Positions 27,127 through 36,119 of a stretch of DNA of 64,000 bases are shown in pieces. Each line of letters starts with the position of its first letter. Position 1 is the first letter of the stretch. The notes under the pieces were generated by a model, which saw nothing but the letters and a program-made list of their open reading frames with translations, did not search any database and had not been told where the DNA came from. Source of the DNA: Pseudomonadota bacterium (GTDB lineage: Bacteria > Pseudomonadota > Alphaproteobacteria > Rickettsiales > UBA6187); contig JAQCEY010000001.1 in assembly GCA_027620075.1 (NCBI GenBank), positions 310,001 to 374,000 of the forward strand. Direction: 5' to 3'. The translations under genes and the position numbers were made by a program.

Positions 27127-27444
27127 CTAGCAATCCTCTTGGCTACCGGATCTACAGTTAAACTCTTTTATAATTGAGTTTGCCTCACCCGACACTATAT
27201 CGATTTTCGATTGAGTTTCCTGAGTAATAACCTGCAACTCCTGCTTTAAGCAATCAATATGCTTTGTAGCCGACGAATGGAAAGCCTCTATCTCTGCCTG
27301 ACATACTTTATAAGCTTCTTTATTCTTGTATATTTCATCATTAGACGAACACACGGGTTTAGACGGTTTATTACACCTTGCAAACGCCTCACTTGTAAAA
27401 AACAACAAGCCCACTGATAAAAATACAACTATTTTTCTATTCAT
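27127..27444 (-). CDS. Small exported Cys-containing protein of unknown function
   Basis: This is a 105-aa protein. The N-terminus (MNRKIVVFLSVGLLFFTSEAFA) is a typical Sec signal peptide with an A-x-A cleavage site before Arg23. The mature part is about 83 residues, mostly helical, with six Cys residues (RCNKP, VCSSN, KVCQAE, DCLKQE and two near the C-terminus). This suggests a periplasmic disulfide-bonded protein. No family was recognised. It lies 80 bp before rel on the same strand. Its upstream region contains the palindromic element at 27582. Confidence 0.6.
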   Translation of the reverse strand: MNRKIVVFLSVGLLFFTSEAFARCNKPSKPVCSSNDEIYKNKEAYKVCQAEIEAFHSSATKHIDCLKQELQVITQETQSKIDIVSGEANSIIKEFNCRSGSQEDC

Positions 27445-27581
27445 AAAACGCCTTAAAAAATAAATTATCCGATTTACTATATTATAAACTATAAATTTTC
27501 GATTAGTTCAAGAGAAGTGTTAACCGAATATAAACTTTCCTAATTATCCTTTTATTTTAAAATAACTTCCGTACCATAGGT

Positions 27582-27660
27582 TGTCATCCCCCGAATTTTC
27601 GTAGAAAATTATAGGGGGATCTTATGCCATTGATAGAAGATCCCCGCACGTAGGCGGGGT
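27582..27660. repeat. GTCATCCCC palindromic element, copy 1
   Basis: The first 41 bp, from TGTCATCCCCC through GGGGGATCT, are identical to the copy at 35985. The unit contains the inverted repeat GAATTTTC-GTA-GAAAATT within CCCCC...GGGGG, then a second hairpin GATCCCCGC/GCGGGGT. The terminal ATGACA is missing in this copy. Confidence 0.85.
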
Positions 27661-27674
27661 TTGCGTTGGTTCGG

Positions 27675-27989
27675 TCATACATGCGTGTTATTATTAGTAT
27701 CATATTTAAAGGGCTGAATTTGCTCTATTTTGTTTTTAAGTTTGCGTTTGGCTTCCCTTGTATCATATAAGATTTGTAATCGTTGAAAGAAGCCTTCAGA
27801 CATGCCGAAAAACTTACATAAACGCAAGTCGGTATCTGCCGTAATATCACGAGTTCCGTTAACTATTGCATGGATACGGTTAGCAGGCACTCCGATAGCT
27901 TTTGCCAGTGCGTTTTGGCTCATATCCAATTCGTCTAAAAACTCATATTTTAATATATCGCCGGGGTGCGGATTTTTTAATTTTGCCAT
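27675..27989 (-). CDS. higA: HigA-family antitoxin (XRE helix-turn-helix)
   Basis: This is a 104-aa protein beginning KNPHPGDILKYEFLDELDMSQNALAKAIGVP (pattern spans residues 4-34), the classic HigA/VapI N-terminus. The helix-turn-helix reads SQNALAKAIGVPANRIHAIV, followed by NGTRDITADTDLRLCKFFGMSEGFF. In type II systems of this kind HigA neutralises the HigB ribonuclease and represses the operon. The higB gene should lie just upstream. Only its C-terminal end remains (28017-28107), so this antitoxin is probably orphaned and may persist as a regulator or against a toxin elsewhere. Confidence 0.9.
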   Translation of the reverse strand: MAKLKNPHPGDILKYEFLDELDMSQNALAKAIGVPANRIHAIVNGTRDITADTDLRLCKFFGMSEGFFQRLQILYDTREAKRKLKNKIEQIQPFKYDTNNNTHV

Positions 27990-28016
27990 GTTACAACCTT
28001 CCTTTGTTTTGCGTTT

Positions 28017-28107
28017 TTAGTGATAATCAACAATTTCAACATCTGTTACTTCGCCATCATTCCATACAAAGCATATACGCCATTGATTGTTAATTACATT
28101 CTCTTAC
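28017..28107 (-). pseudogene. higB: higB toxin remnant (C-terminal end only)
   Basis: On the minus strand the frame ending at TAA 28017-28019 reads INNQWRICFVWNDGEVTDVE and then IVDYH. This is the conserved C-terminus of HigB/RelE-type toxins. Upstream the frame breaks: an apparent four-base insertion separates SVR from VINNQW in the sequence 28106-28116, and stops follow. The N-terminal two thirds, including the usual start, are missing. It ends 27 bp before the higA start, the normal higBA spacing. Confidence 0.8.
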
Positions 28108-28255
28108 GGAAATTAGTTTAATTGATTATATATCCTTTTTTATGCACTCGGCAACAGTCTCCACGCCAAGGCAGTAACAAATGTTTTGTAATAAAATATT
28201 ATTTATGATAAAAAGCTACGGGGTTTTCTTAATCAAAATAAATTAAAGGATAATC

Positions 28256-28888
28256 GTGGATAGGTTCGCTTTAGCCCGTGAAAATATGATAAAAGGGCAG
28301 ATATTGCCAAATAAGATTATTAACACGGACATTATCAGGATAATGTCCGACATACAGAGGCAAAATTTTATACCGGAGCATTTTAAGCCTGTTGCATATT
28401 GTGATGAACATATTAAGGTGGGTGATGACAGATATGCAATATCTCCTGTCGTTCTTTCCCGAATGATTCAAGCTGCCGATATATCCAAAGAGGATACGGT
28501 GCTTGATATAGCATGCGGCACGGGTTATTCTACGGCGATTCTTTCAGCTTTAGCAAAGAAAGTAGTTGCCGTTGAGTCAAGTGAGGAGCTTTCGTCAAAG
28601 GCAAACTCCATGATAAAAAATATGGATATCGTAAATGCCATTATATTGAATAATAAACTATCGTATGGCTGCCCTGAAAGCGGTCCTTATGACGTTATAT
28701 TAATAAATGGAGCTATAGAAGCAACGCCGCATATTCTGATAACTCAATTAAACGAAAGCGGCAAGATAGTAACGGCAATATTGAAAAAAAACGGCATTGC
28801 CACTATAACTCTTTTTAAAAAGAATAACGGAATAACCGAAACTATAGAATTATTTGACTCTATGGTTCCCCTGATAAAAGAAATATAA
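28256..28888 (+). CDS. Protein-L-isoaspartate O-methyltransferase-like protein
   Basis: This is a 210-aa SAM-dependent methyltransferase of the Pcm family. The N-terminus has ARENMIKGQILPNKI, matching the R-x2-M-V-x2-Q-I/V motif of alphaproteobacterial Pcm-like proteins. DTVLDIACGTGYSTAILS is SAM motif I, VVAVESSEEL the acidic loop and YDVILINGAIEATP motif II. It starts at GTG with AAGGA upstream. Alphaproteobacteria commonly carry this gene directly before tolC, as here (18 bp gap). Catalytic specificity for isoaspartate cannot be confirmed, because this subfamily often diverges from true Pcm. Confidence 0.85.
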   Translation: MDRFALARENMIKGQILPNKIINTDIIRIMSDIQRQNFIPEHFKPVAYCDEHIKVGDDRYAISPVVLSRMIQAADISKEDTVLDIACGTGYSTAILSALAKKVVAVESSEELSSKANSMIKNMDIVNAIILNNKLSYGCPESGPYDVILINGAIEATPHILITQLNESGKIVTAILKKNGIATITLFKKNNGITETIELFDSMVPLIKEI

Positions 28889-28906
28889 AAAACCAAATAA
28901 CTACTT

Positions 28907-30238
28907 ATGAATAAAATCAAGACTATAATTAGTTTACTTATATTAATATCGACCTCAAAGGCATCATATGCAATGAGCTTTGAAGACGCACTTTCCATGG
29001 CATATGAAAATAATCCGTTTTTAAAAGCCTCACGTGAAGAGTTAAAAGCGACAGATGAAAACATGCCTCAGGCCATATCCGGTTTTTTGCCAAGTATATC
29101 GGCAAATACGGAAAGAGGAAGACGTGAAACCACTCAATCAGGCACAGCGATAGACAAGGTAACCGACACAAAAGAGATTGTAATAAGACAGCCTTTGTTT
29201 CGTGGCGGTCAGACATATAATAATATAAAATTAGCAAAAAATATTATCGAATCCGGCAGAGAAAGCTTAAAGGAAGTGGAGCAGGAAGTATTGCTTGAAG
29301 CCATAACCGCTTATAGCGATATAATCCGAGATCAGGAAGTTCTTGAACTTAGCAAGAATAATGTTGAGGTACTTCAAAAACACCTTGAGGTAACTACGGA
29401 AAGATTTGAATTGGGAGAAGTTACTAAAACCGACGTAGCACAAGCTGAAGCCGGTCTTTCGGTAGCAAAATCGGAAATGATAAGTGCCGACGGCATATTG
29501 GAATCTTCCAAAGCGAGATTTGAAAGGATAGTAGGTGAAAAACCCGGAATATTAAAAAATATTGAACAACCTGCCCCCTTTACCCACTCTCTTGATGAGT
29601 TGATTCAAATAGCAATGGCGGAAAACCCTTCAATATTATCAACCATGTATAGTCAGAAAGCGGCAAATAACAGAGTTTCGGTTGAAAAAGGAAAATTACT
29701 TCCGAGCGTTAACTTTCAGGCAAGTAAGGACGAACAAAAAGGTGCGTTATTTACATCATCAGACCTTGAAAACGAACGCTTTTCGATAAATGTTTCCATT
29801 CCCCTATATCAATCGGGTGCGGAATATTCAAGCGTCCGTCAGGCTAAGTTTAATCACGGCAGGTTAAAATTAGGTCTTGAAGATCAGCGTAACAAAGTAA
29901 GAGAAGCCGTTATTGAGGCATTTAACAATTTTCATGTTGCAAGGGCAGTTATAAAGTCCAATCAAGCGGCAATTGAAGCTTCGCAAATAGCACTAGAAGG
30001 AACTCAGGAAGAAGCTAAGTTCGGAGCGAGAACAACTCTTGACGTGCTTGATGCCGAACAGGAATTATTCGAGGCAAAAGCAAATTTAATACGCTCAAAA
30101 CGAGATGAAATTGTTAGCTCTTATACACTTTTATCATATATAGGTCGCTTGAATCCCAAGGAATTAGGACTTGATACGGAAGTTTACAATCCTAAGGAAA
30201 GCTATAATAAAAGAAAATACCAAATTATTGGTTTTTAA
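28907..30238 (+). CDS. tolC: TolC-family outer membrane efflux protein
   Basis: This is a 443-aa outer membrane channel-tunnel for type I secretion and RND efflux. It has a signal peptide (about residues 1-22, ending ASYAMS), then SFEDALSMAYENNPFLKASREEL, the standard TolC opening. Two homologous halves of long coiled helices follow, as does PRQPLFRGG-type sequence (here IRQPLFRGGQTYNN) and the second-half equivalent NVSIPLYQSGAEYSSVRQA. The C-terminus contains GARTTLDVLDAEQELFEAK, a family signature. It lies between the Pcm-like gene and popZ, the conserved alphaproteobacterial order. Confidence 0.95.
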   Translation: MNKIKTIISLLILISTSKASYAMSFEDALSMAYENNPFLKASREELKATDENMPQAISGFLPSISANTERGRRETTQSGTAIDKVTDTKEIVIRQPLFRGGQTYNNIKLAKNIIESGRESLKEVEQEVLLEAITAYSDIIRDQEVLELSKNNVEVLQKHLEVTTERFELGEVTKTDVAQAEAGLSVAKSEMISADGILESSKARFERIVGEKPGILKNIEQPAPFTHSLDELIQIAMAENPSILSTMYSQKAANNRVSVEKGKLLPSVNFQASKDEQKGALFTSSDLENERFSINVSIPLYQSGAEYSSVRQAKFNHGRLKLGLEDQRNKVREAVIEAFNNFHVARAVIKSNQAAIEASQIALEGTQEEAKFGARTTLDVLDAEQELFEAKANLIRSKRDEIVSSYTLLSYIGRLNPKELGLDTEVYNPKESYNKRKYQIIGF

Positions 30239-30321
30239 TTTTTATTTATGATACTATAAAGTAAGCTTGCTAAAAATTTACAAGTTATGTAACTTCTATT
30301 TTTAATATTTTTGAATGTCCT

Positions 30322-31056
30322 ATGGCTAAAGAGAAAAAACAGGATATCAACAACGAATCCGAACACTTAGAAAAAGATGAATTAGAAGAAGGTGTTGACA
30401 ATGCACCTACCATGGAAGATATTTTACAATCTATCAGGGGTGTTATCTCCGGAGAAGAAGAAAACGAATCTGACGACGATGATGAAGATGTATTGGAGCT
30501 TACAGAAATGGTAGAAGACGACAGACCGATTAATGAAGTGGAAAACACCGAATCTGACGCTGAAGATTCTGAGGGAACATCGGTTCTAGATGATATTGAC
30601 AACGCATTAAAAGACGACTCCGAAGAAGAAAATATCGAGGAAGAAGCCCCCAAAGAGGAGACATCTGCCGCCGAAGAAACGGAAGAAAATGACGTTTTTG
30701 AAGCAGATGACGTAAAATCCGAACCTGAGGATAACACACCTCAAGAGGAAGACGCTTTTGAGGAAACCGACGCACCTGAAGAAAAAGTAAAATCACCTGC
30801 AAAATCATCTGAAAAACTTATAGAAGATGAAGTGGCCTCTCAATCTTCAGAAACATTGAAACGCCTTGTAGATAATATACCCAAAACTCATATCACCTCG
30901 CCATACACTACCGGCGGAACTACATTAGAACAATTGACCATTGAGGCAATGAGACCGTTTCTTTCAGAGTGGTTAAATGAAAATCTTCCGACAATTGTTA
31001 AACAAATTGTAACAAAAGAAATCAGGAAACTAATCCCTGAGGAAGAGGACAAATAA
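30322..31056 (+). CDS. popZ: PopZ-like polar organising protein (DUF2497)
   Basis: This 244-aa protein has the PopZ layout. A short N-terminal helix with TMEDILQSIRGVISGEE (about residues 30-47) is followed by a long, strongly acidic, disordered middle region rich in Glu, Asp and Ser. The C-terminal helical oligomerisation domain reads TLEQLTIEAMRPFLSEWLN and ends NLPTIVKQIVTKEIRKLIP. In Caulobacter, PopZ forms a polar matrix that anchors centromeres and signalling proteins. Its place after tolC is conserved in the class. In many relatives valS follows; here a secreted ankyrin gene follows 13 bp downstream. Confidence 0.9.
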   Translation: MAKEKKQDINNESEHLEKDELEEGVDNAPTMEDILQSIRGVISGEEENESDDDDEDVLELTEMVEDDRPINEVENTESDAEDSEGTSVLDDIDNALKDDSEEENIEEEAPKEETSAAEETEENDVFEADDVKSEPEDNTPQEEDAFEETDAPEEKVKSPAKSSEKLIEDEVASQSSETLKRLVDNIPKTHITSPYTTGGTTLEQLTIEAMRPFLSEWLNENLPTIVKQIVTKEIRKLIPEEEDK

Positions 31057-31069
31057 CAATAACGAAATA

Positions 31070-32569
31070 ATGTATATGAAAAATATCGCACTTAAAACAT
31101 TTTTAGCAATATCCGTAGCCTTTTATACAGGCAATTTTGCTATTGCACAACAATCCCCGATAAAAGGCAATAGCTCTCAGGAACAAGTATCCGAAGGTCA
31201 AAAGCCCGAACAGATTAACGGTCTTATAAAAAAAATGATACTTGTTGCATCTGACGTATTGAAAATAAAGGAAGAAGACTATAACAATGATGATTTTTCA
31301 AAAGTTTATCAGCTAGCCCAATATGAGGAGAAGGGATTAGTCGGAAAGTATTGGGAAAACAGAGCCGAAAAAAAAGGTTCTCTTGATGACAGCGTTAACC
31401 CGCTTTACTGGGAGAAAGTCAGAGAAAATTACGAAAAAGAACGCCAAGAAGCAGAAGAAAAACTAAAACAAAAAAAAGAGCAGATAGTAGAGCAGGAAAT
31501 ATCGGTTAAACATGATGATGACACTGAAGTGGTGGTATCTGAAGAAGGCGTGGAAATACTTCTAAAAAGAAGACCCGAAGAAAATTATAGAAATACGGTT
31601 CTCCCCGATCTGGTAAGTAAAAAAAATTATAACAGGGATAATATGCACCTTCCTGTGGCTATTTATGAAGAAGAATTTCAGCAAATATTATTACAAAGCA
31701 TCATGACTCAGGATATTGATGTCATGCGTGCTGTAATTGAAAGAATGGGTTCAACCGAATACCGTGACAAAGAGGGTAATACACCTCTTTTATATGCGGT
31801 TATTTCAGGCAATATGGTTCCCATAAAAGTTCTGGTTGGAATGGGTTCAAGTGTCAATGTCAGGAACAATCAGGGAGTCAGCCCTTTATATATAGCCGTA
31901 AAGGACAGGAATTTAGAACTGGCTGAATATCTTGTAAAATCAGGTGCAAATCCGGAAGTGACAACTAATAACGGCAAGACATTGTTAATGGTAGCCGCTG
32001 AAAATAATGACGCAAGAATGTTAAACATGCTTATCGATATCGGACTGGACGTTAACGAGAAAATGAATGACGGAAATACCGCATTGCATTTTGCGGCGAT
32101 GAGAAACAGCTCTTTGGTTTCAGATATCCTTATAACTAAAGGTGCTATCTTTGATGTAAGAAACCGCAACGGTTATACGGCACTGATGATAGGTGCGGCT
32201 TACGGCTCTACCGAAACTGTAAATTTACTACTTAATTCCGGTGCCGACATTACCACTACAGACGCAAAAGGTCAGGACGCATATTTACTTGCCAAGAATA
32301 ACAACCACTATAATATTGTGTCGACTATTGATGCGGAAAAAGCCAATTTCTTATATTATCAACAACCCCAAATCAACATAAGTCCTATTGATGAAAGTAT
32401 TACTACCGCACCTCTTCCTATTGAAAAACCTGTGAACGAGCAAATTCCTGTCGAGATAATCAACCAAAATGAATATCCTGCCGAATATCCGGCATATGAA
32501 GAAAATTCCAACGCTCCGTACGAAATGCCTATGCCGGTATTCACTAAGGAAGAAATGAATCAAATGTAA
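31070..32569 (+). CDS. Exported ankyrin-repeat protein
   Basis: This is a 499-aa protein. An N-terminal signal peptide (MKNIALKTFLAISVAFYTG then NFAIAQQ) is cleaved after an A-x-A-like site. A charged, Lys/Glu-rich helical region spans about 60-190. Five or six ankyrin repeats lie at about 235-430, with blocks such as DKEGNTPLLYAVISGN, NNQGVSPLYIAVKDRNLELA, NNGKTLLMVAAENND, NDGNTALHFAAMRN and NRNGYTALMIGAAYGSTETV. A Pro-rich tail follows. It is probably periplasmic or secreted and mediates protein contact. It sits in the popZ transcription unit. In host-associated relatives ankyrin proteins are often effectors; that role is not shown here. Confidence 0.85.
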   Translation: MYMKNIALKTFLAISVAFYTGNFAIAQQSPIKGNSSQEQVSEGQKPEQINGLIKKMILVASDVLKIKEEDYNNDDFSKVYQLAQYEEKGLVGKYWENRAEKKGSLDDSVNPLYWEKVRENYEKERQEAEEKLKQKKEQIVEQEISVKHDDDTEVVVSEEGVEILLKRRPEENYRNTVLPDLVSKKNYNRDNMHLPVAIYEEEFQQILLQSIMTQDIDVMRAVIERMGSTEYRDKEGNTPLLYAVISGNMVPIKVLVGMGSSVNVRNNQGVSPLYIAVKDRNLELAEYLVKSGANPEVTTNNGKTLLMVAAENNDARMLNMLIDIGLDVNEKMNDGNTALHFAAMRNSSLVSDILITKGAIFDVRNRNGYTALMIGAAYGSTETVNLLLNSGADITTTDAKGQDAYLLAKNNNHYNIVSTIDAEKANFLYYQQPQINISPIDESITTAPLPIEKPVNEQIPVEIINQNEYPAEYPAYEENSNAPYEMPMPVFTKEEMNQM

Positions 32570-32636
32570 GTAAAATCTCCATGACAAAGTAATAGTATTT
32601 TGTTATCATGCTCTGAAAATTATTACAGGGGTAAAG

Positions 32637-34481
32637 ATGGAGTACAAAATCAACTTACGCAGCGATGAAAGCACAAAAGGTCGTAAAATGGCAGGTGCAA
32701 GGAGTCTTTGGCGTGCCAACGGGGCAAAAGAAGAACATTTTGGCAAACCTATCATAGCAATTGCAAATTCATTTACGCAATTTGTACCCGGACACGCTCA
32801 TTTGCATGAAATAGGTCAGCATGTAAAGAAAATCATAGAAAAACAGGGCTGCTTTGCCGCTGAATTTAACAGCATAGCGGTAGATGACGGCATAGCTATG
32901 GGTCACGACGGTATGCTTTATTCGCTTCCGTCAAGAGATCTTATCGCCGATTCATTAGAGTATATGTGTAATGCACATAAAGTTGACGCATTAGTATGCA
33001 TATCAAATTGCGACAAAATAACTCCCGGAATGTTAATGGCTGCTATGCGTATAAACATACCTACCATATTTGTATCCGGCGGTCCTATGGAAGCGGGGGT
33101 AATTGACGATAGAAAGCTTGATCTTGTAGATGCCATGGTTATGGCAGCCGATAAAGATGTAAGCGACGAAGAAATAGCCATGATAGAAAATGAAGCCTGC
33201 CCCACTTGCGGTAGCTGCTCAGGCATGTTCACTGCAAACTCCATGAACTGCTTAAATGAAGCTATAGGATTGGCTCTTCCGGGCAACGGAACTATCGTTG
33301 CCACTCATGCAAACCGCATAAAACTATTTGAAAAAGCCGCAACACGCATAGTTGAAATGGCAAAAGAATACTACGAAAAAGGTAACGATAATGTATTACC
33401 GAGAAAAATCGCAACAAAGGCAGCGTTTAATAACGCAATGTGTTTAGATATCGCTATGGGCGGCTCTACCAATACAATATTACATATTTTAGCGATAGCA
33501 CATGAGGCTCAGGTAGACTTCACAATGAAAGATATAGATCAACTTTCAAGGAAAGTTCCTTGCCTTAGCAAAGTTGCTCCCAATTCAGATTATCACATTG
33601 AAGATGTAAACCGTGCAGGAGGAATATTAGGTATTCTGGCTGAGCTAGACCGTGGCGGATTGCTTGACACATCAGCTCATCGGGCTGACGGACTAACATT
33701 AAAAGAAGCTATAGAACAGTATGATATTACAGGTTCTCCATCTAGTGACGCACTGGAAGTATATTATTCCTCCCCTGCCCACTCGGGACGCAATCTGGTT
33801 ATGGGCTCTCAACGCTCAAAGTTCAAAATACTGGATACCGACCGTGCAAAAGGCTGTATAAGGAACATAGAAAACTGCCACTCCAAAGATGGAGGGCTTG
33901 CGGTTCTCTTCGGTAATATAGCTGAAAAAGGCTGCATCGTAAAAACGGCAGGGGTTGATGAGTCAATATTGAAGTTTAACGGACGTGCAAGGGTTTTCCA
34001 TTCGCAGGACGAGGCATGTGATGCAATACTAGCATTTAAGATAGAAGCCGGTGACGTTGTTGTAATAAGGTATGAAGGGCCAAAAGGAGGGCCGGGTATG
34101 CAGGAAATGCTATATCCGACATCTTACCTGAAATCAATACACTTAGGCAAACAATGTGCGTTGCTAACTGACGGACGTTTCTCAGGCGGAACTTCCGGTC
34201 TATCTATAGGACATGTTTCACCGGAAGCGGCAAGCGGTGGTAATATAGCCTTGATAAAAGAAGGTGATAAAATAGAAATTGATATTCCTAACCGCACGAT
34301 TAACGTTAAGGTAACCGATGAGGAAATGAACGCCAGACGCAAAGCTGAAGAACAAAAAGGCAAAAATGCCTTTAGACCGATAGGTCGTAACCGTCAGGTT
34401 TCTAATGCATTGAAGATATATGCATCTTTGGCATCTAGTGCCGATTTGGGGGCTATAAGGGTGTTGAAGGAGGAGGAATAA
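32637..34481 (+). CDS. ilvD: Dihydroxy-acid dehydratase
   Basis: This is a 614-aa Fe-S enzyme of valine, isoleucine and pantothenate precursor synthesis. It converts 2,3-dihydroxy-3-methylbutanoate to 2-oxoisovalerate and the isoleucine counterpart. Signatures are [13 protein letters not shown], the cluster-binding [32 protein letters not shown] and [12 protein letters not shown] followed by [21 protein letters not shown]. The ribosome site AGGGG lies close to the ATG. Length is standard. No other ilv gene is nearby, so the pathway genes must be scattered or incomplete. It converges on the terminase gene with a 5-bp gap. Confidence 0.97.
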   Translation: MEYKINLRSDESTKGRKMAGARSLWRANGAKEEHFGKPIIAIANSFTQFVPGHAHLHEIGQHVKKIIEKQGCFAAEFNSIAVDDGIAMGHDGMLYSLPSRDLIADSLEYMCNAHKVDALVCISNCDKITPGMLMAAMRINIPTIFVSGGPMEAGVIDDRKLDLVDAMVMAADKDVSDEEIAMIENEACPTCGSCSGMFTANSMNCLNEAIGLALPGNGTIVATHANRIKLFEKAATRIVEMAKEYYEKGNDNVLPRKIATKAAFNNAMCLDIAMGGSTNTILHILAIAHEAQVDFTMKDIDQLSRKVPCLSKVAPNSDYHIEDVNRAGGILGILAELDRGGLLDTSAHRADGLTLKEAIEQYDITGSPSSDALEVYYSSPAHSGRNLVMGSQRSKFKILDTDRAKGCIRNIENCHSKDGGLAVLFGNIAEKGCIVKTAGVDESILKFNGRARVFHSQDEACDAILAFKIEAGDVVVIRYEGPKGGPGMQEMLYPTSYLKSIHLGKQCALLTDGRFSGGTSGLSIGHVSPEAASGGNIALIKEGDKIEIDIPNRTINVKVTDEEMNARRKAEEQKGKNAFRPIGRNRQVSNALKIYASLASSADLGAIRVLKEEE

Positions 34482-34486
34482 AAATC

Positions 34487-35899
34487 CTATAACAACCTTA
34501 AACTCGGATTTATATTCCTTTTGTTCCTGACCCAGTTTAAAAACTGGCTTGTTGAGTCAACCATGTCATCATTAGGGGTATTGGGAAAACCAAGTATCTG
34601 GGTTTCATAGTCAATCAGCCATTCCGAGCTATTTGGCAACCACACCCTGCCCGCCTCTATCAATGCGGTAACCGCTGCAAATCTGGTTATCTTATCATTT
34701 TTCGGATTAACGGCTATTATGGGTAGTTTTGTTTCTCTTTTTAAATCTTGTATTAAAGATTGTCCGCTTGCTTTATCTTCAATTAAAATTGTATTGGCAT
34801 TCCATTTTTGAGCCAGCGATATAACGGTTCTTTTAAGTTCGGGATATTCCATTTTTTTAGCTGTAACATCTGCCAGATAATAGCCGCTTTGAGTTTCAAT
34901 CCAGCTTGTGGAGGCAGAAACATCATTATTTGCACCCGTCTTTATTGCAGTATCCCAGCTTTGGACGACTTTATTACCTTCGGGCAGAACATTATATCTT
35001 TTAAACCAATCTATATTTACCATACCGCTATCCGCATTTACCGGATTTTGTAAATATTGGGCGGCATATGCATAACTCCCCAGCTCCTGCTTTGCTCTTT
35101 CAATTTCTCTTTCCCCTTCCCTTTTGGGATTAAGAATCTCACCTTTTTTGAATATAACCCGACTTTTTTTATAGTTACGGATAGTATATGTTTTTCTTCT
35201 GTCTGAAACGGCAGGTAAACATAACTGATTCCACCTGACACCTTTTTTAGACAACAAATGTCCGGTCAGGTCATTAACGTGCAAACGCTGCATTACCACT
35301 ACCACAACTCCTTTTTTCTTATTGTTCAAACGGCTCATAAAAGTCCGGTCGAACCAGTCAAGGGCTGCTTTTCTTTGTACGTCACTTGCTGCCTGCATAG
35401 GGTTATGCGGGTCATCGACAATTAATATATCCCCTCCCTCACCTGTTGCCGTGCCGCCGACAGATGTTGCGAATCTAAAGCCTCTTTGGGTTGTAACGAA
35501 TTTAAATTTTTCATTCTGACCATGTGCTATTTCAACATACGGGAATGTTTCTTTGTACCAGTCGGACGACATCACCAGCTTACAATCCATTGAATGTTTT
35601 AAGCTCAATATCTGGCTATAGCTTGCCACCATAAGTTTTGCGGAAGGATTCCTACCCAAAACCCAAGCCGGCCACGCCACACTAACACAAATAGATTTAA
35701 GGCTTCTGGGCGGAACATTAATAATAAGCCTTTTTATTTTACCTTCTGCAACTTTTTCCAACCTATCGGCAATCAAATCAATATGCCAGTTTTCCTGAAA
35801 TTTAGTACCGGGGTCAACAGTATGGAAGGTCTTTTCAATAAAGTTTATAAGCCGCTCTTCCAAAACAAAGGAGGCAGCTTCATTATCAAATACGTGCAT
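34487..35899 (-). CDS. Phage-type terminase large subunit (solitary)
   Basis: This is a 470-aa DNA-packaging motor protein. The ATPase domain has RLIINVPPRSLKSICVSV (a Walker A variant), VASYSQ and GEGGDILIVDDPHNP (Walker B). The C-terminal RNase H-like nuclease begins VVQSWDTAIKTGANNDVS and contains ILIEDKASGQSLIQDL and NDDMVDSTSQFLNW with the acidic metal ligands. All motifs are intact, so it may be functional. No portal, capsid or tail genes are in the window. A solitary TerL of this kind recalls scattered gene-transfer-agent genes in alphaproteobacteria. Three small phage-type genes lie 1.4-2.9 kb away. Confidence 0.9.
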   Translation of the reverse strand: MHVFDNEAASFVLEERLINFIEKTFHTVDPGTKFQENWHIDLIADRLEKVAEGKIKRLIINVPPRSLKSICVSVAWPAWVLGRNPSAKLMVASYSQILSLKHSMDCKLVMSSDWYKETFPYVEIAHGQNEKFKFVTTQRGFRFATSVGGTATGEGGDILIVDDPHNPMQAASDVQRKAALDWFDRTFMSRLNNKKKGVVVVVMQRLHVNDLTGHLLSKKGVRWNQLCLPAVSDRRKTYTIRNYKKSRVIFKKGEILNPKREGEREIERAKQELGSYAYAAQYLQNPVNADSGMVNIDWFKRYNVLPEGNKVVQSWDTAIKTGANNDVSASTSWIETQSGYYLADVTAKKMEYPELKRTVISLAQKWNANTILIEDKASGQSLIQDLKRETKLPIIAVNPKNDKITRFAAVTALIEAGRVWLPNSSEWLIDYETQILGFPNTPNDDMVDSTSQFLNWVRNKRNINPSLRLL

Positions 35900-35914
35900 A
35901 ACAATACCTATAGA

Positions 35915-35945
35915 TACAAAAAAAGGCAGGTATAAAACCTGCCTT
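35915..35945 (-). terminator. Rho-independent terminator, minus strand
   Basis: On the minus strand the stem AAGGCAGGT (35945-35937), loop TTTAT and stem ACCTGCCTT (35931-35923) are followed by a T-run (TTTTTG). It would end transcription coming from the PH-domain gene before the terminase gene. Confidence 0.8.
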
Positions 35946-35984
35946 AAAATTAAAAAATAGAGTGTTTTACCTTTTCAACAATAC

Positions 35985-36067
35985 TGTCATCCCCCGAATT
36001 TTCGTAGAAAATTATAGGGGGATCTCATTTAAACTTATACAAATCCCCGAACAAGTCGGGGATGACA
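35985..36067. repeat. GTCATCCCC palindromic element, copy 2 (complete, 83 bp)
   Basis: This complete unit runs from TGTCATCCCCC to GGGGATGACA. It has an internal hairpin (CCCCCGAATTTTC/GAAAATTATAGGGGG) and a second hairpin (ATCCCCGAACAAGTCGGGGAT). The copy at 53550-53632 is the same length and matches it in inverted orientation. Confidence 0.9.
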
Positions 36068-36119
36068 ACCCCAACTCTTGAAAAGTTAATTAAAAATAAT
36101 GAAAATATCTTGACGAGAA

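Noticed and set aside
30285-30737. Long Ser-rich open frame antisense to popZ
   Set aside because: It mirrors the Glu/Asp-rich coding of popZ on the other strand; the Ser run is a by-product of GAA/GAT codons, and it has no ribosome site.
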